A stretch of DNA of 38,754 nucleotides from Lentisphaerota bacterium (GTDB lineage: Bacteria > Verrucomicrobiota > Lentisphaeria > Victivallales > Victivallaceae): assembly GCA_015061615.1 (NCBI GenBank), contig SUWE01000024.1, positions 1 to 38,754 on the forward strand. The letters run 5' to 3'. Under the pieces are notes generated by a model. The model made no database searches, had not been told where the DNA came from, and was given only the letters and a program-made list of their open reading frames with translations. The position numbers and the translations under genes are program-made. Shown piece by piece: positions 6,232-16,114 of the stretch (position 1 is the stretch's first letter; each line of letters opens with the position of its first letter).

Positions 6232-8213
6232 AGCTTGATCACCGCCATGGTGTGGCAGTTGAACTGAGCAATGGTGAAAGAAATAAATCCATCATGCACA
6301 GTAAAGGGGATTTCCTTATGTTCCGGCTCAAGAGTCACTGACTCGACTGCTGCGGAATCAACTTTGACTTTCAGCTGAACGTTGAACATATCCGGAATAT
6401 CCTCGATAACTTCCGTCGGAAAAAGGTTGTTCTGTCTGCCTTCAAGCTCCTTTCTGCCGCCGCGCAGAACGAACGGAGCGTACAAAACATGGCAGACCAG
6501 ACGTTTTTCCTTTTCCTGCTTCATCAGCGTAACTCTGCCGACTGAAGGCAGATTTGCGGTTTCCACCTGATATTTGCCCGCCATAAGTTCATCCAGGATA
6601 CTTCTGATATATTTTTTGTGCATCACTGCTCCGGAATTGCGGTACAACGCAAAGACCGGGTGGGCGAAATAGAGGATATTGCCGTTGAGCAGTGCGGCAT
6701 CGAAACCGGATTCCTCCGTGCAGTACGGCGTATGCTGGTGTGAGCAGAAGTGTTTTGCATCGCGGTTGAAATACGGGTCATAAACCTTTGCCAGTGACCG
6801 GGCAGTGACCGCCTTCACCCGTTTGGAACGCAAATGCATCAGAAACGGCGTGCGGAACATTCCCTGAACATCATCGTCAAGTTTGACATAATCCGGAACA
6901 TAGGGTGAATCTTCTGAAATTTCCCCGCCGAAGTCAAGAATCGCCTTGCCGTTTTCATCAAATGCGGTATTGCAGGTCAGAACGGCTTTTCCGCCTTTTG
7001 CGGCGAACTCTGTTACTTTGACCTTTTCCTTTTCATTCAGTACCCGGTTGAAAGGCACGATCATAAGGTCGTATTTATCTGTGGGCATTTCACAATCGAC
7101 GATATCAAAGGGCAGATGATTTTCCAGCAGGAATCTTGCCGCACCGATAACGCCGTCATCATATTCATCATTGGCAAGGATGACTGTGGTGGCGGCGCAG
7201 GAGGCGTTTTCGCAGAACTCCTCTTTTATTTCCACTTCCTCATACGCCTTGCCGATGATATCGTATGTGGTATCATCGAGTTTTCCGCAGGGGTGCATCT
7301 GGTCGCCGATGGAACACTTGGAGTTCTGGGCAAGCATCGCGGCACACTCATAACGCAACGCATTCGGGTGCTTGAATCCGCCGAATTCCCCCCAGCAGCA
7401 GTGGAATTTGCCGGTCATTCCGAGAAAATCCATTCCCAGATTGCGGCTGTACGCCGCAGAGATCGGGTAGTGGTCATATCCCCAGCCGCCGGTAGGCAGG
7501 GATTCCAGTTCAAGGTGGGTGAAATAGGGCAGAATCTCATGGTCACCGATGGGAACATTGCCGCTGTTGTGGAATATCGGCATATCAGAACGCACTGAAC
7601 GGATAGCTTCCACAGTACGGCGGTAATACTTCATCAGAGTAGTTCTGCCGAACTTTTTGCGGTCTTCCTCTTTGACCGGATCAAGTCCGGCTTCAAGCAT
7701 ACCGTCAAAGCACTTCTGACAGCAGCAGGAGTAATCGTGGATAATGTCGATGAATACTCCGTCAGCTTCGGGGAACATGGTACAGCTTTCGACCAGATGA
7801 TCGCAGAGATAATCGAGATATGCGGTATTGAAACAGCACTGCCGGAAACCGGGAGCGACCGGACTTGCCACCCATCCGTAATATTTTCCGTCGGCATTGA
7901 TCTGCCGCCATTCGGGGTGGGTTTCGGCGGCGTAGTTATTGATTCCTCCGGTAAGGTAGATGGGGACATTCACGCCGATTTCTTTACTTGCTTCGATCTG
8001 GGCGCGGAGCAGATTGTATTTCAAACCGGGGTGCATCATGCCGACCTTGGTCGGGTGGTAACTCATACCGTGGTGGCAGAGTGAAAAACAGGTGATGGAG
8101 TTTACTCTGGCTCTTTTCAGCTTATCCTGCCAATCTTTTTTGTCAAAAGACTGACCTACTTCCGGAATCGCCGGTCCAGTATGAAAATCCAGATGAACTT
8201 GTCTGAAACGCAT
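6225..8213 (-). CDS. GHL6-like putative glycoside hydrolase with trimerisation-type domain
   Basis: A 662-residue protein. The first ~330 residues look like a TIM-barrel glycosidase of the hypothetical glycosyl hydrolase 6 type: VHLDFHTGP near the start, GVFIDIIHDY with Asp156 at a strand end, then HNSGN (215-219) and LELESLP with Glu235/Glu237 as candidate catalytic acids. CCCQKC (163-168) is an unusual Cys cluster. From about 340 to 510 a Rossmann-like segment resembles the trimerisation/GATase-like domain of GH42 beta-galactosidases; a small beta domain ends the protein. No signal peptide, so it probably acts on imported oligosaccharides in the cytoplasm. The SD is AGAGGGA. It has its own promoter (8259-8286) behind the carbohydrate operon. 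The exact GH family and substrate are uncertain. Confidence 0.7.
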   Translation of the reverse strand: MRFRQVHLDFHTGPAIPEVGQSFDKKDWQDKLKRARVNSITCFSLCHHGMSYHPTKVGMMHPGLKYNLLRAQIEASKEIGVNVPIYLTGGINNYAAETHPEWRQINADGKYYGWVASPVAPGFRQCCFNTAYLDYLCDHLVESCTMFPEADGVFIDIIHDYSCCCQKCFDGMLEAGLDPVKEEDRKKFGRTTLMKYYRRTVEAIRSVRSDMPIFHNSGNVPIGDHEILPYFTHLELESLPTGGWGYDHYPISAAYSRNLGMDFLGMTGKFHCCWGEFGGFKHPNALRYECAAMLAQNSKCSIGDQMHPCGKLDDTTYDIIGKAYEEVEIKEEFCENASCAATTVILANDEYDDGVIGAARFLLENHLPFDIVDCEMPTDKYDLMIVPFNRVLNEKEKVKVTEFAAKGGKAVLTCNTAFDENGKAILDFGGEISEDSPYVPDYVKLDDDVQGMFRTPFLMHLRSKRVKAVTARSLAKVYDPYFNRDAKHFCSHQHTPYCTEESGFDAALLNGNILYFAHPVFALYRNSGAVMHKKYIRSILDELMAGKYQVETANLPSVGRVTLMKQEKEKRLVCHVLYAPFVLRGGRKELEGRQNNLFPTEVIEDIPDMFNVQLKVKVDSAAVESVTLEPEHKEIPFTVHDGFISFTIAQFNCHTMAVIKLK

Positions 8214-8258
8214 AATATTCCCTCTTTCATAAAAAATTGATTCTGCTTTGATTCAGGT

Positions 8259-8286
8259 AATATATATACAAATACCGTTTTGTCAA
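8259..8286 (-). promoter_or_regulatory. Promoter of the GHL6-like gene
   Basis: On the minus strand TTGACA (8281-8286) and TATATT (8259-8264) are separated by 16 bp. An inverted repeat, TACCGTTTT (8273-8281) with AAAACGGTA (8320-8328), has one arm inside this promoter and could bind a repressor. Confidence 0.65.
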
Positions 8287-8331
8287 GCAGCAAAACACTA
8301 TTTTATATTATTTTATTGAAAAACGGTAATT

Positions 8332-9057
8332 TTATTCTGCAGTTTCCAGAGAAATCACAGGATTCCATTTTGCGCCCCAGCCGCTGATGGAAAATATATA
8401 ACCTTTTGCAGGAAACTTTCCATCTCGGGGAGTACATGCCATGACAAGTATATCACCAGGGTTGAATTCTTCTTCAAATTGCAATTTGAGATAGTGACGC
8501 ACAAGAGTGCGGTCTTTCAATTTGGTTTCCTGATGCTGCCACGCATCAGAGTCCATGTCATCGGTAAGCAGTTTTATTGTTCCGTCAGCGCGCTTGATAT
8601 AGACAAAGGCACGCACAGATTTTTCCCGCCGCAAATTCCCCTCAAGGTAAAGCTTGCACTTTTTATTCAGCGGATTGGTAAATGAATAAGCCCCGCCCAT
8701 TTTGCTTTTGGGATAAAAATAGATGTCAATAAATGCAGGATATTCGAACTTCTTGTCTGTCGCTGACGGAGCAAGGATAACTTTATTCCAGAGTTTTGCC
8801 ACTGGCAAATCGGGAGAAATCGCATTAAGCGGCTGAAGAACAAAATTTTCAGGTTTGTCGCCTGAAGCGATGTAATAATATTTCCAGCAATCGGGAAACT
8901 CCTGCTTGCCTGCAACGGCGGCATGAGAATTTTTTCCTGTCATTTTACCCGCAAAAAAATCTTTTTTAAGCTGAATCATCGGGTCGGCGAAGCGGATTTC
9001 TGCTGCGGCTGCGGTCAGAATACCAAGTCCTGCAAAAAGTAAAATAATTTTTTTCAT
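8332..9057 (-). CDS. Secreted protein of unknown function (241 aa)
   Basis: A 241-residue protein with a clear signal peptide (MKKIILLFAGLGILTAAAA, cleavage near residue 19). The rest is beta-rich and aromatic, with many Tyr and Trp, as in carbohydrate-binding or jelly-roll domains, but no family is recognised and no catalytic motif is seen. It follows the 909-aa CBM9/TIM-barrel gene by 6 nt and is the last gene of the six-gene operon, so it probably helps recognise the same extracellular substrate. The coding sequence contains no CCGG, unlike the preceding gene. The SD (AAGGAT) lies in the end of the upstream gene. Confidence 0.6.
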   Translation of the reverse strand: MKKIILLFAGLGILTAAAAEIRFADPMIQLKKDFFAGKMTGKNSHAAVAGKQEFPDCWKYYYIASGDKPENFVLQPLNAISPDLPVAKLWNKVILAPSATDKKFEYPAFIDIYFYPKSKMGGAYSFTNPLNKKCKLYLEGNLRREKSVRAFVYIKRADGTIKLLTDDMDSDAWQHQETKLKDRTLVRHYLKLQFEEEFNPGDILVMACTPRDGKFPAKGYIFSISGWGAKWNPVISLETAE

Positions 9058-9063
9058 ATTGCT

Positions 9064-11793
9064 TTAATCCTTTTGTGTGAGCAGAAATAAACGGCAGCGG
9101 CGGTCTTTGGGGAGCTTCACCGTGAAACTTTTTGCTCCCTGCCGGACTTCTGCAATTATCTCTTCAGTTTCCAAATCTCTGATCGTGGTATCGGACTCAA
9201 AATCGAATTTTACTTCTACGGTCATTTCCTGCAAATTGCGGTATTCCCCGACGGAAATAAGCGTCTGATCACCATATTTCAAACCGCGGGTAAAAACCTG
9301 TTTCTGATTTTTCCAGACCGATTTCTGCCCGAAGAAATACTCTTCCACGTCGATTGCCGGCAAATCACTTTCCACCTTTACCAGAGTGCCGTTGAGAACG
9401 ATTTTTTCGACCTTGTTAAGCAATGCCACACCTTCGGCGAATTGCCGCAGATAATCCATGGTGATAAACGGTGTGTACCAGGTGTAAAATCCTTTGGCTC
9501 CCATGGTCATAGTTTCCATGAAAAGATATTTGCGTTCATCCTTCATCCGGGGAGCGGTGGTGATATAAAATCCCCACGATCCGTTATTGAGCCGATCCGG
9601 GCTGGGAGTGATGATCCACTGCACCTTTACTTCCGGGAAGAGTTTTTCCATCATGGAAAACTGCCACTCGATCTCCCGCAAATTCCGATCAATGCTGGAG
9701 TAGGCATCAAGTTCCATAATATTGAAAACTTTGAAGTACTCCGCATTGCGTAAAGTCTGATTCTGCCGCTCTAACGTAAAGGGTCTTTCGGTATTCCAGT
9801 CGGAAAAGACCGCCCCGTCAAACGGCGAACTTTGAAATTCACTGCCGCTTAATTCTTTGGCAAAACGACGCTTCATTTCCCCGAAGAAATCTGCCCACAA
9901 AGCACATTTGAAATTGACCCACTGCTGATGTTCAAAGGGGAATTTTTCCGGCGTTTTTTCAAATTGTTTGGGATCAGGGATCGCTTTATCCGGAAATTTT
10001 TTCTGCCAGTATTCCCGGAAAAGTCCCAACGTGCGAGGCGAAAAATCACCGATATTGCCCCGGGGCTGGATGTAATTTTCCAAATCGAAAGCCATCCAGT
10101 TGATCCCGGCTTTTTTGCAAAATTCGATCTCTTTGGCGATCGCTTCATCATAGAATTTCCCCCGGTAAGCCGGACTGATTTGAAAATCATTGCCGTTAGC
10201 GATATAATATCCGGCAATATCCCGGGCCCGGGCCTGCCGGTCGTTTTCCGCCCACTTGCTGAAATTTCTCGCCCCGCCCTGATAAACTCCATCGGGCCAG
10301 AAATAATCCCCGCGGCGGATATAAAATCCGGCTTTTTTGAGTTCCCGGGCCAAATCGATACTGTGCTGCCGGTTGCCACGCAGGGGGAAGGTATTACTGC
10401 CGGTCTTTTTCCAAACCATGGCGGCCTGAAGAGTCGGCACCCAGTTGTCGTAATGCCCGGTAATGAATTTTTCCGGCGGAGCTACTTCTTTGATATCGAC
10501 CACTTCAAATTCGATGGCAATTTCCGGCTGAATACTGTCAGGACACTCGGAAGAGTAATAAATTTTTCCCCGGCTTCCGGAAGGCAGCGTGGTGGTAAAG
10601 AAACTTTTTATCCAGAATCTGCCGTTGTAAACCCACGGAACATCCTGGGTATAACGGATATATTTCTGCCAGTCTCGGTTTATTTCCCCGGTGATTTGAG
10701 CTTTGCTGACAACGATCCCTTCCGGAACCAGAAAGTGCAGTCTGGTGTTTTTTTTAACTTTGAAGCCCTGATAGTTGTGCCGGGTTTCCCAGCCGATATT
10801 GCTTTCCAGATTCAAGGATGAGTTGAGACAGAGCGTTTTTCCGGAAAGATTTATCGGGGTGAATTTCACATATCCGGTCGGTTTTTCGTGTTCAAAGGAA
10901 TAAACCACTTTGCCTCCGGCGATCACCCGCAGGATCAGCCGCATACTTTTGTAACCGGTTTCCGGGGTGACAGAGTAGGTAAAAGCGGTCACTTCATTGC
11001 TGATATTCCCGGGAATTTTTTTCCCCTGCACCAGCAATTCAGCTTGAGCATCACCGGCAATTTTTACCGCCGCCCGGCTCTCACCGGTCAATTGCGGCAG
11101 AACTTCGATCTTCATTCCCGGCACCCGGTCAACAAAAATCATTTCCGCCGCCGTATCAAATTCCCACCACCGGGGAGCTTCCATCAAAGCCCAGCTGGAT
11201 GATTCTGCGGCTTTGGGCATATCCCGGATGGCGTTGAAACGGAGTTCACCGGCGGGCAAAGCGGCCAGCGGAATAACAAATTCCGCACTCCATGAATCAC
11301 CGGCAGTCTCTACTGCAAACTTTTCGACGACCGCAAATTTTTTGTCGTGCCGCCATACCGTGTTGAAAGAATCTTCCACCACCACCTGCCGGGAAGCGGC
11401 ATCAAAATATGAACCATTGCTGTCAATAATAAGCTGCCGGGCTTCACCTTTGCCGACGAAAAAGAGTTCCAGAGCATCATTTTTCCAGATCGCCGGATTA
11501 TCCTGCAGCGGAACTTGCCGGTTGTTCAAGCTGCCGGAAGGCGATTGACAGCAGATCGCTCCATAGAGGTAATTGCCATTATGGAACATTCGCACTTCGC
11601 TTTGGTATTGGGCATATTTCAAACTTCCGGGCAAAGTAAAGCCGGTCACTGCCAGCGTATCTTCCCAGCACTTTTCGTTTATTTTGCCGTCGATCACCGG
11701 GATTTCACTGCTTTTTCCGATGCTCAGGATATTTCCCGCATACAGTACATGCGTTACTCCCAAAAGTACAGCAAACAGCAATTTCAATTTCAT
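9064..11793 (-). CDS. Secreted CBM9-like / TIM-barrel putative glycoside hydrolase
   Basis: A 909-residue protein. A signal peptide (1-19) is followed by a domain resembling carbohydrate-binding family 9 (about 22-223: PVIDGKINEKCWED, then NDALELFF, as in cellobiohydrolase/DOMON-like modules), a beta-sandwich stretch (about 230-435) and a probable TIM barrel (about 445-830). In the barrel, MAFDLEN places Asp570 and Glu572 at a strand end, and later conserved-looking acids include ELDAYSS and the GFYTWYTPF motif. A small beta domain closes the protein. It is exported and should attack a polysaccharide or its fragments, but the family cannot be named from sequence alone. AAGGAAA precedes the ATG. 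DNA is CCGG-rich compared with the genes on both sides. Confidence 0.65.
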   Translation of the reverse strand: MKLKLLFAVLLGVTHVLYAGNILSIGKSSEIPVIDGKINEKCWEDTLAVTGFTLPGSLKYAQYQSEVRMFHNGNYLYGAICCQSPSGSLNNRQVPLQDNPAIWKNDALELFFVGKGEARQLIIDSNGSYFDAASRQVVVEDSFNTVWRHDKKFAVVEKFAVETAGDSWSAEFVIPLAALPAGELRFNAIRDMPKAAESSSWALMEAPRWWEFDTAAEMIFVDRVPGMKIEVLPQLTGESRAAVKIAGDAQAELLVQGKKIPGNISNEVTAFTYSVTPETGYKSMRLILRVIAGGKVVYSFEHEKPTGYVKFTPINLSGKTLCLNSSLNLESNIGWETRHNYQGFKVKKNTRLHFLVPEGIVVSKAQITGEINRDWQKYIRYTQDVPWVYNGRFWIKSFFTTTLPSGSRGKIYYSSECPDSIQPEIAIEFEVVDIKEVAPPEKFITGHYDNWVPTLQAAMVWKKTGSNTFPLRGNRQHSIDLARELKKAGFYIRRGDYFWPDGVYQGGARNFSKWAENDRQARARDIAGYYIANGNDFQISPAYRGKFYDEAIAKEIEFCKKAGINWMAFDLENYIQPRGNIGDFSPRTLGLFREYWQKKFPDKAIPDPKQFEKTPEKFPFEHQQWVNFKCALWADFFGEMKRRFAKELSGSEFQSSPFDGAVFSDWNTERPFTLERQNQTLRNAEYFKVFNIMELDAYSSIDRNLREIEWQFSMMEKLFPEVKVQWIITPSPDRLNNGSWGFYITTAPRMKDERKYLFMETMTMGAKGFYTWYTPFITMDYLRQFAEGVALLNKVEKIVLNGTLVKVESDLPAIDVEEYFFGQKSVWKNQKQVFTRGLKYGDQTLISVGEYRNLQEMTVEVKFDFESDTTIRDLETEEIIAEVRQGAKSFTVKLPKDRRCRLFLLTQKD

Positions 11794-11806
11794 GAAGAGC
11801 TTTTCC

Positions 11807-12520
11807 TTACTTGGTCATGTAGTACATCTGTTCATAAATTTTTGAAACATGAGCTGGACGACCAGGGAGTCCTGTCTGACTGGCATCGCCTTTGGTCATG
11901 CCAGATACGTGACCGTCAAGATAAAGAATATTCACACTGTTGTTGTGAATGAATACAGGACAGGTGCTGCTGTACCATGTCGGATTGTCATTTATCGCAT
12001 CGTAAAGATGTTCCCACGCCGTATCACAGGCGCCGATACGGGCAGATGGATACTTGATCTGATTCTGTTTGAGCAAAGGACGGCAGTCAGCTTTGGCAGT
12101 GTAACCTATACGCTGATTCCAGCCGAGATTGGCACGGGCAAGTGCTTCTGTATTGGCATAGCAGTTGAGCATATAGTTGACTTTGCCCCAATGCTGTTTC
12201 AGGGGAACTCCTGAAAGTCCAGCAGGATAAGGTTCTTCGCCGCAACCGTCTCCGAGCCATGGTTTTATTCTCTTGTACCAGTAACGGGTACGGTCGCTGT
12301 CAGGGTAATCATCCAGATATCCAGGAAGCATCCACCCCTCATTATCATCGCTGTAACTCAGCGAAGCAAGACCGATTTGTTTAAGTTTGTTGAGGCACTC
12401 TGCCGCAACACCCCGCTGGCGGGCGGAATTCAGTGCAGGCAGCAAAATCGCGGCAAGTATCGCGATAATGGCGATAACCACCAGCAGTTCGATAAGGGTG
12501 AAATTTTGTGTTCTTTTCAT
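11807..12520 (-). CDS. Pseudopilin-like protein (prepilin-type N-terminus, H-X9-DG family)
   Basis: A 237-residue protein. MKRTQN is followed by [18 protein letters not shown], the type IV prepilin/pseudopilin leader and hydrophobic helix, with a Phe instead of Met at +1 and Glu at +5 for prepilin peptidase processing and assembly. [11 protein letters not shown] continues the helix. The C-terminal region carries [10 protein letters not shown], the DG motif of the prepilin-processing-associated family typical of Planctomycetes and Lentisphaerota. These proteins are thought to be surface-exposed or part of secretion pseudopili; several per carbohydrate locus suggests a role in substrate capture. 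AGGAGA precedes the ATG. It sits inside the six-gene operon between the TIM-barrel isomerase and the 909-aa protein. Confidence 0.85.
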   Translation of the reverse strand: MKRTQNFTLIELLVVIAIIAILAAILLPALNSARQRGVAAECLNKLKQIGLASLSYSDDNEGWMLPGYLDDYPDSDRTRYWYKRIKPWLGDGCGEEPYPAGLSGVPLKQHWGKVNYMLNCYANTEALARANLGWNQRIGYTAKADCRPLLKQNQIKYPSARIGACDTAWEHLYDAINDNPTWYSSTCPVFIHNNSVNILYLDGHVSGMTKGDASQTGLPGRPAHVSKIYEQMYYMTK

Positions 12521-12543
12521 AATGTGTTCTCCTGTTGTTTGGG

Positions 12544-13371
12544 TTACAGATTCAAAAGATAATTTCCTGAGGCATGAATAAAACGCAAATATTCGCCGTA
12601 AACTTCATCTGGTACACGGTCATGGACAAATTCCCAGTTGAAATCTCCGTTGTAATCGTACTTTTTCAGTACCGATATGACCCTTTCCCAGTCAATGGTA
12701 CCGAAAAATGCGGGTTTGTGCATATCAACACCGTAACGGTTGTCATGAATGTGCGTACAGAGAATGTATGGTGCAAGCATTTCCAGTTTTTCAAAAAAAT
12801 CCTCATCACCGAATGAAACATGATGATGTCCAGAATCCCAGCAGCAGCCGATACCGGTTCCGGGAAAACTTTCGATCACGTCAATAACCTCTTCGGCTTC
12901 GGAACAGAAACGGGTGCGATGGCCCGGGCCCTTTTCCTCAAAAAGATTCTCAATGGCCGCTTTCAAGCCGTATTGCCCGCACAAATCGACCACCGGAGCG
13001 AGATACTCCCGGGTTATTTTCAACATCTCTTTCCGGGAAATTTCATCATTCATCCGGTATTCATCGGCGTGGATCACCAGAAATTCCGCTCCGAGAGCTG
13101 CCGCAATTTTCACCGCTTCCCCGGCTGTACGGCGGAATTTTTCCAGCCCGTTATCCTGATAACGGAAAAATGGACAATGGCTTTGAATGACCTTCACCGC
13201 CTGCGAATCAAACAACTCCCTTTCCCGTTTGGCATCATCCAGCGAGTCAGAAAAATAGTCAAAGCGGGTGAATCCGGCCTCTTTGCAAAGTCTTACCGCT
13301 TCGGCAAGCGGACGCTTTTCACTGCTTTTACGCCGGATCCGGATGTAGTTGAGATAAATTGCCTGTTCCAT
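12544..13371 (-). CDS. Sugar isomerase/epimerase-like TIM-barrel protein
   Basis: A 275-residue protein of the xylose isomerase-like (AP endonuclease 2) TIM-barrel superfamily. Candidate metal ligands lie at strand ends: Glu141 in AIENLFEE, Asp179 and His182 in CWDSGHHH, His207 in THIHDN, and Glu247 in NWEF. Members isomerise or epimerise sugars or keto-sugars, or are dehydratases; the substrate is unknown. The start chosen is the ATG at 13371, preceded by AGGGAG at 8 nt; a frame open 36 nt further upstream lies inside the GH2 gene and lacks an SD. The start lies 2 nt after the GH2 stop. A compositional border (CCGG-free to CCGG-rich) falls inside this gene near 12854. Confidence 0.75.
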   Translation of the reverse strand: MEQAIYLNYIRIRRKSSEKRPLAEAVRLCKEAGFTRFDYFSDSLDDAKRERELFDSQAVKVIQSHCPFFRYQDNGLEKFRRTAGEAVKIAAALGAEFLVIHADEYRMNDEISRKEMLKITREYLAPVVDLCGQYGLKAAIENLFEEKGPGHRTRFCSEAEEVIDVIESFPGTGIGCCWDSGHHHVSFGDEDFFEKLEMLAPYILCTHIHDNRYGVDMHKPAFFGTIDWERVISVLKKYDYNGDFNWEFVHDRVPDEVYGEYLRFIHASGNYLLNL

Positions 13372-13373
13372 GA

Positions 13374-14912
13374 TCAAAACTCCCTGCCGATTTTCAGATT
13401 TTTCCACGCCAGTTTCGGGCGGCGGTACTCATCAAGCAATCCTTTGTTATTGAATCCCCGGGGGCGGAACCGGGCCCTTACCGGATCAATGTAGGTATTG
13501 GCATTGCAAAAAAGCCAAAGTATGACCCCGGAAAAGCGGGGATCGGCCGCCACACTTTCCAGGACGGTATTTACATATTCCGACTGATACTCTTCCGACC
13601 ACGGGGTCCCGCTGTGATCCCCATAGATCGCCGCCGCTCCGATCTCACTGATGACCAGCGGTTTTTCCGGAAGATCCGCCGTATATTTTTCCAATTCGCC
13701 GGGAATATCGCAAGGATACTCTCCGCTGTACCATGCCGGATAAATATTCATGGCAATAATATCGACCAATTCAAAACATTTATCCGTCAGCGGGCGGTTG
13801 GTGGCAAAGGTCGCCGGACGGCCCGGATCAAGCTGGTGACAAACATCCGTAAGCCGTTTGACTGCGGCGTATCCGGCATCGGTATCGCTGGCACACTCAT
13901 TCAGGAAACCGTGGATGATCAGTGAAGGATGGTTGATCGAATTGGCAATACAATCCCGGAGCTGTGCTTCAAGAGTATCCATGAAAACCGGATCTTGCAG
14001 ATCACTTTCACAATTACCCCAGGATAACGGCTCCTCCCAGACCAGCAGGCCCAGCCGGTCGCACATTTCAAAGAAAAACTCCCGTTGCGGGTAGTGGGAA
14101 CCGCGGACAAAATTGAATCCGGCTTTCTTGATTTGACAAAGATCCGAAGCGATCAGGGCTTCCGGAGTGGCGGCCCCGAATTCCGGATGACTCTCATGCC
14201 GGTTCACTCCGATAAGTTTTACCACCTTGCCGTTGATTTTCAACACATCCGAATCCCAGTTGATAGTGCGGATCCCGAAAGTTACCGTCTTTTCATTGAC
14301 GGTGACCGTATGAAGATCCGGAGTATCAATGCTCCAGAGTTTGAAATCCGGTACTTTCAGCCGGAGCGACGGCGTATTGTCAACCGACCGGAAAAATTTT
14401 CCGTCAAAAGATATATCCAGTTTTTCAGCCGCACTTTCGATCTGTAATTCGATCTCTCCGGTCTCATGGTCAAGGGTAAATACCGCAAGTTTCCGAATGC
14501 TGTCCGCTGAAATATTTTCCAGTGTGACATGATCGTAAATGCCGCCGAAGTTGTAAAAATCATAATCTTCGCGGAAAAGCGGATGACCAGCAATAAAATT
14601 GTCGACTTTAATTATCAATTCATGAACACCGTCTGATGTGGAAAATTCTGCGGTCAGCGGTGACCATGCAAGAAAACTTTCTGCAATCTTTTCGCCATCC
14701 CAGAAAACCTGTGCATGAAGTCCGAATGAAGCGATCTTCAAACGCAAACTGCCGCCAGCGGTGACTTTTCTGCGGTAATAAGCAGTCCCCTGTTCAGGAT
14801 AAAACATTCCTGGTGTATCAAAACACCCTGGAACTGCTGCAAATGTATCAAAGCACGGCACAGAAGCGTTATCTTTGCACCACGCAAACTCCCAAATTCC
14901 ATCGAGAATCAT
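13374..14912 (-). CDS. Glycoside hydrolase family 2 protein (beta-glucuronidase/galactosidase type)
   Basis: A 512-residue GH2 enzyme: N-terminal jelly roll (1-~130), immunoglobulin-like domain (~133-215) and catalytic TIM barrel (~222-500). GVNRHESHPEFG (235-246) is the conserved GH2 barrel entry, FLNECASD gives acid/base Glu339, and ISEIGAAA gives nucleophile Glu423; GSHYPQ and WEEP are also typical. It lacks the extra C-terminal domains of LacZ and, with no signal peptide, is likely cytoplasmic. The sugar cleaved (glucuronide, galactoside or other) is not determined. It starts by ATGA overlap with the beta-propeller gene and AAGGAG lies 8 nt upstream. The first ~150 codons are nearly CCGG-free and the rest CCGG-rich, so the gene looks chimeric. 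Confidence 0.85.
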   Translation of the reverse strand: MILDGIWEFAWCKDNASVPCFDTFAAVPGCFDTPGMFYPEQGTAYYRRKVTAGGSLRLKIASFGLHAQVFWDGEKIAESFLAWSPLTAEFSTSDGVHELIIKVDNFIAGHPLFREDYDFYNFGGIYDHVTLENISADSIRKLAVFTLDHETGEIELQIESAAEKLDISFDGKFFRSVDNTPSLRLKVPDFKLWSIDTPDLHTVTVNEKTVTFGIRTINWDSDVLKINGKVVKLIGVNRHESHPEFGAATPEALIASDLCQIKKAGFNFVRGSHYPQREFFFEMCDRLGLLVWEEPLSWGNCESDLQDPVFMDTLEAQLRDCIANSINHPSLIIHGFLNECASDTDAGYAAVKRLTDVCHQLDPGRPATFATNRPLTDKCFELVDIIAMNIYPAWYSGEYPCDIPGELEKYTADLPEKPLVISEIGAAAIYGDHSGTPWSEEYQSEYVNTVLESVAADPRFSGVILWLFCNANTYIDPVRARFRPRGFNNKGLLDEYRRPKLAWKNLKIGREF

Positions 14913-16051
14913 TGCAAAATCTCCTTTGGCAAATCAATTGCATAAACACCGCGGAATTTTTCATGAAAAGAGTCAAAAGATATTCTTTTGCCGTCATAAG
15001 ACCAGCGCGGATGCAGATCACAGCGGGTATATTGCAGAATATCAGGCGAATAATAGCGTCCGAGTGAGTAACGCTCATCTTTTTCAGGTGAATATATCAC
15101 CAACTCACGGCAGCCGTCTTTTTCGGTGTAAGAGTCAGTAAGAAGCAGTTTGCCGTCAGGCGAAAATGAACAGTGTCCGTTGGCAGGCATCCGATCGCGC
15201 CCGATTATTTCAGGCATGTGGACACCGACGGTATAAATACGGTACTGATCTCCCCCTTGCGGCAGCCGTGAAAAAACTACAAGTTTATCATTTCCGCACC
15301 ATGTGTAGTGAGAAGCGTGAAAATCAATATTGAGCATCTGCAAATTGCTTCCGTCGCAATCAGCGGTAAATATCCGTGTGACATAACAGCGGAATCCCTT
15401 GCCCCACGGACCGAAACAGCGGAACCGATGGATAAAGGCTATTTTTTTACCGTCAGGACTGAATGTCAAATGATTGACCCAATTCATTGCAGTGTCGATA
15501 CCCGGGGCGTAAAAATCATTGACAAGCTGTTCTGTTGAAACGACAATTTTGTTTTCACCGCTTTGCAAATCCATCAGAACGACCCCGTCCTGTGGATGAA
15601 ATGCCCAGTCGCGGAATGGGTCTTCTATTCCAGGATAACCGTAACCTGGGCGTTCTGTTTCCAATCTGGCAAAGTTCAGTGAAAGCGCATATCTGCGGTC
15701 ATTGCTCAAAATATAAACAGGCAGTGCCAATTCAGTTCCATCAGTCAGTCTGGCACCGAAACGATCACCGATGACATCGTTGAAAATGAGTCGGTCATCA
15801 TCAAACCACTGGAGCATGGACCCCTGCTGCCAGCACCATGAAAGAGTTTTTGAAACAGGGATATATGCTCCTTCTTTCATGATTCCGATCTCTGCTGCTT
15901 CGCCGAAACGCGGCTGTCGGCTGGAAAATGGAACTTTGTGAACAGGGTGTTCATTTCGGCTGTTCCACGGGGTGCGGTCAAAGTAACCGAAGAAGTAATG
16001 GGCATTTTGCAGAGTCAAACGTTTTTCAAGATTTTTGTATACCAGATCCAT
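14909..16051 (-). CDS. Beta-propeller (TolB/PD40-like) protein
   Basis: A 380-residue protein with repeated WD40/TolB-type blades: LTFSPDGKKIAFIH, CSFSPDGKLLLTDS and LHPRWSYDGKRISFDS are classic PD40 signatures in the second half, and the first half (SWCWQQGSMLQWF, LSNDRRYALSL) fits more blades. No signal peptide is seen. Similar propellers occur in oligogalacturonate lyases and in intracellular sugar-processing enzymes, so an oligosaccharide role is plausible but unproven. The start chosen is ATG 16051, with CAGGA 7 nt upstream; a frame open 63 nt further lacks an SD. First gene of the operon running to 8332, divergent from the AraC gene; promoter at 16086-16114. Confidence 0.7.
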   Translation of the reverse strand: MDLVYKNLEKRLTLQNAHYFFGYFDRTPWNSRNEHPVHKVPFSSRQPRFGEAAEIGIMKEGAYIPVSKTLSWCWQQGSMLQWFDDDRLIFNDVIGDRFGARLTDGTELALPVYILSNDRRYALSLNFARLETERPGYGYPGIEDPFRDWAFHPQDGVVLMDLQSGENKIVVSTEQLVNDFYAPGIDTAMNWVNHLTFSPDGKKIAFIHRFRCFGPWGKGFRCYVTRIFTADCDGSNLQMLNIDFHASHYTWCGNDKLVVFSRLPQGGDQYRIYTVGVHMPEIIGRDRMPANGHCSFSPDGKLLLTDSYTEKDGCRELVIYSPEKDERYSLGRYYSPDILQYTRCDLHPRWSYDGKRISFDSFHEKFRGVYAIDLPKEILQ

Positions 16052-16085
16052 ATTACAATCCTGACATTTTAGTAGTTGATAATAT

Positions 16086-16114
16086 AAAATATCATGTAAA
16101 ATTATTGATTTCAA
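16086..16114 (-). promoter_or_regulatory. Promoter of the six-gene carbohydrate operon
   Basis: On the minus strand TTGAAA (16109-16114) and TATTTT (16086-16091) are separated by 17 bp, about 35 bp upstream of the propeller start codon. It lies next to phased GTAAAnnnG repeats that are likely regulator sites. Confidence 0.55.

Noticed and set aside
9928-10821. Antisense reading frame (297 codons) opposite the 909-aa secreted protein
   Set aside because: No SD and no domain; explained by the CCGG-rich codon use of the sense gene.
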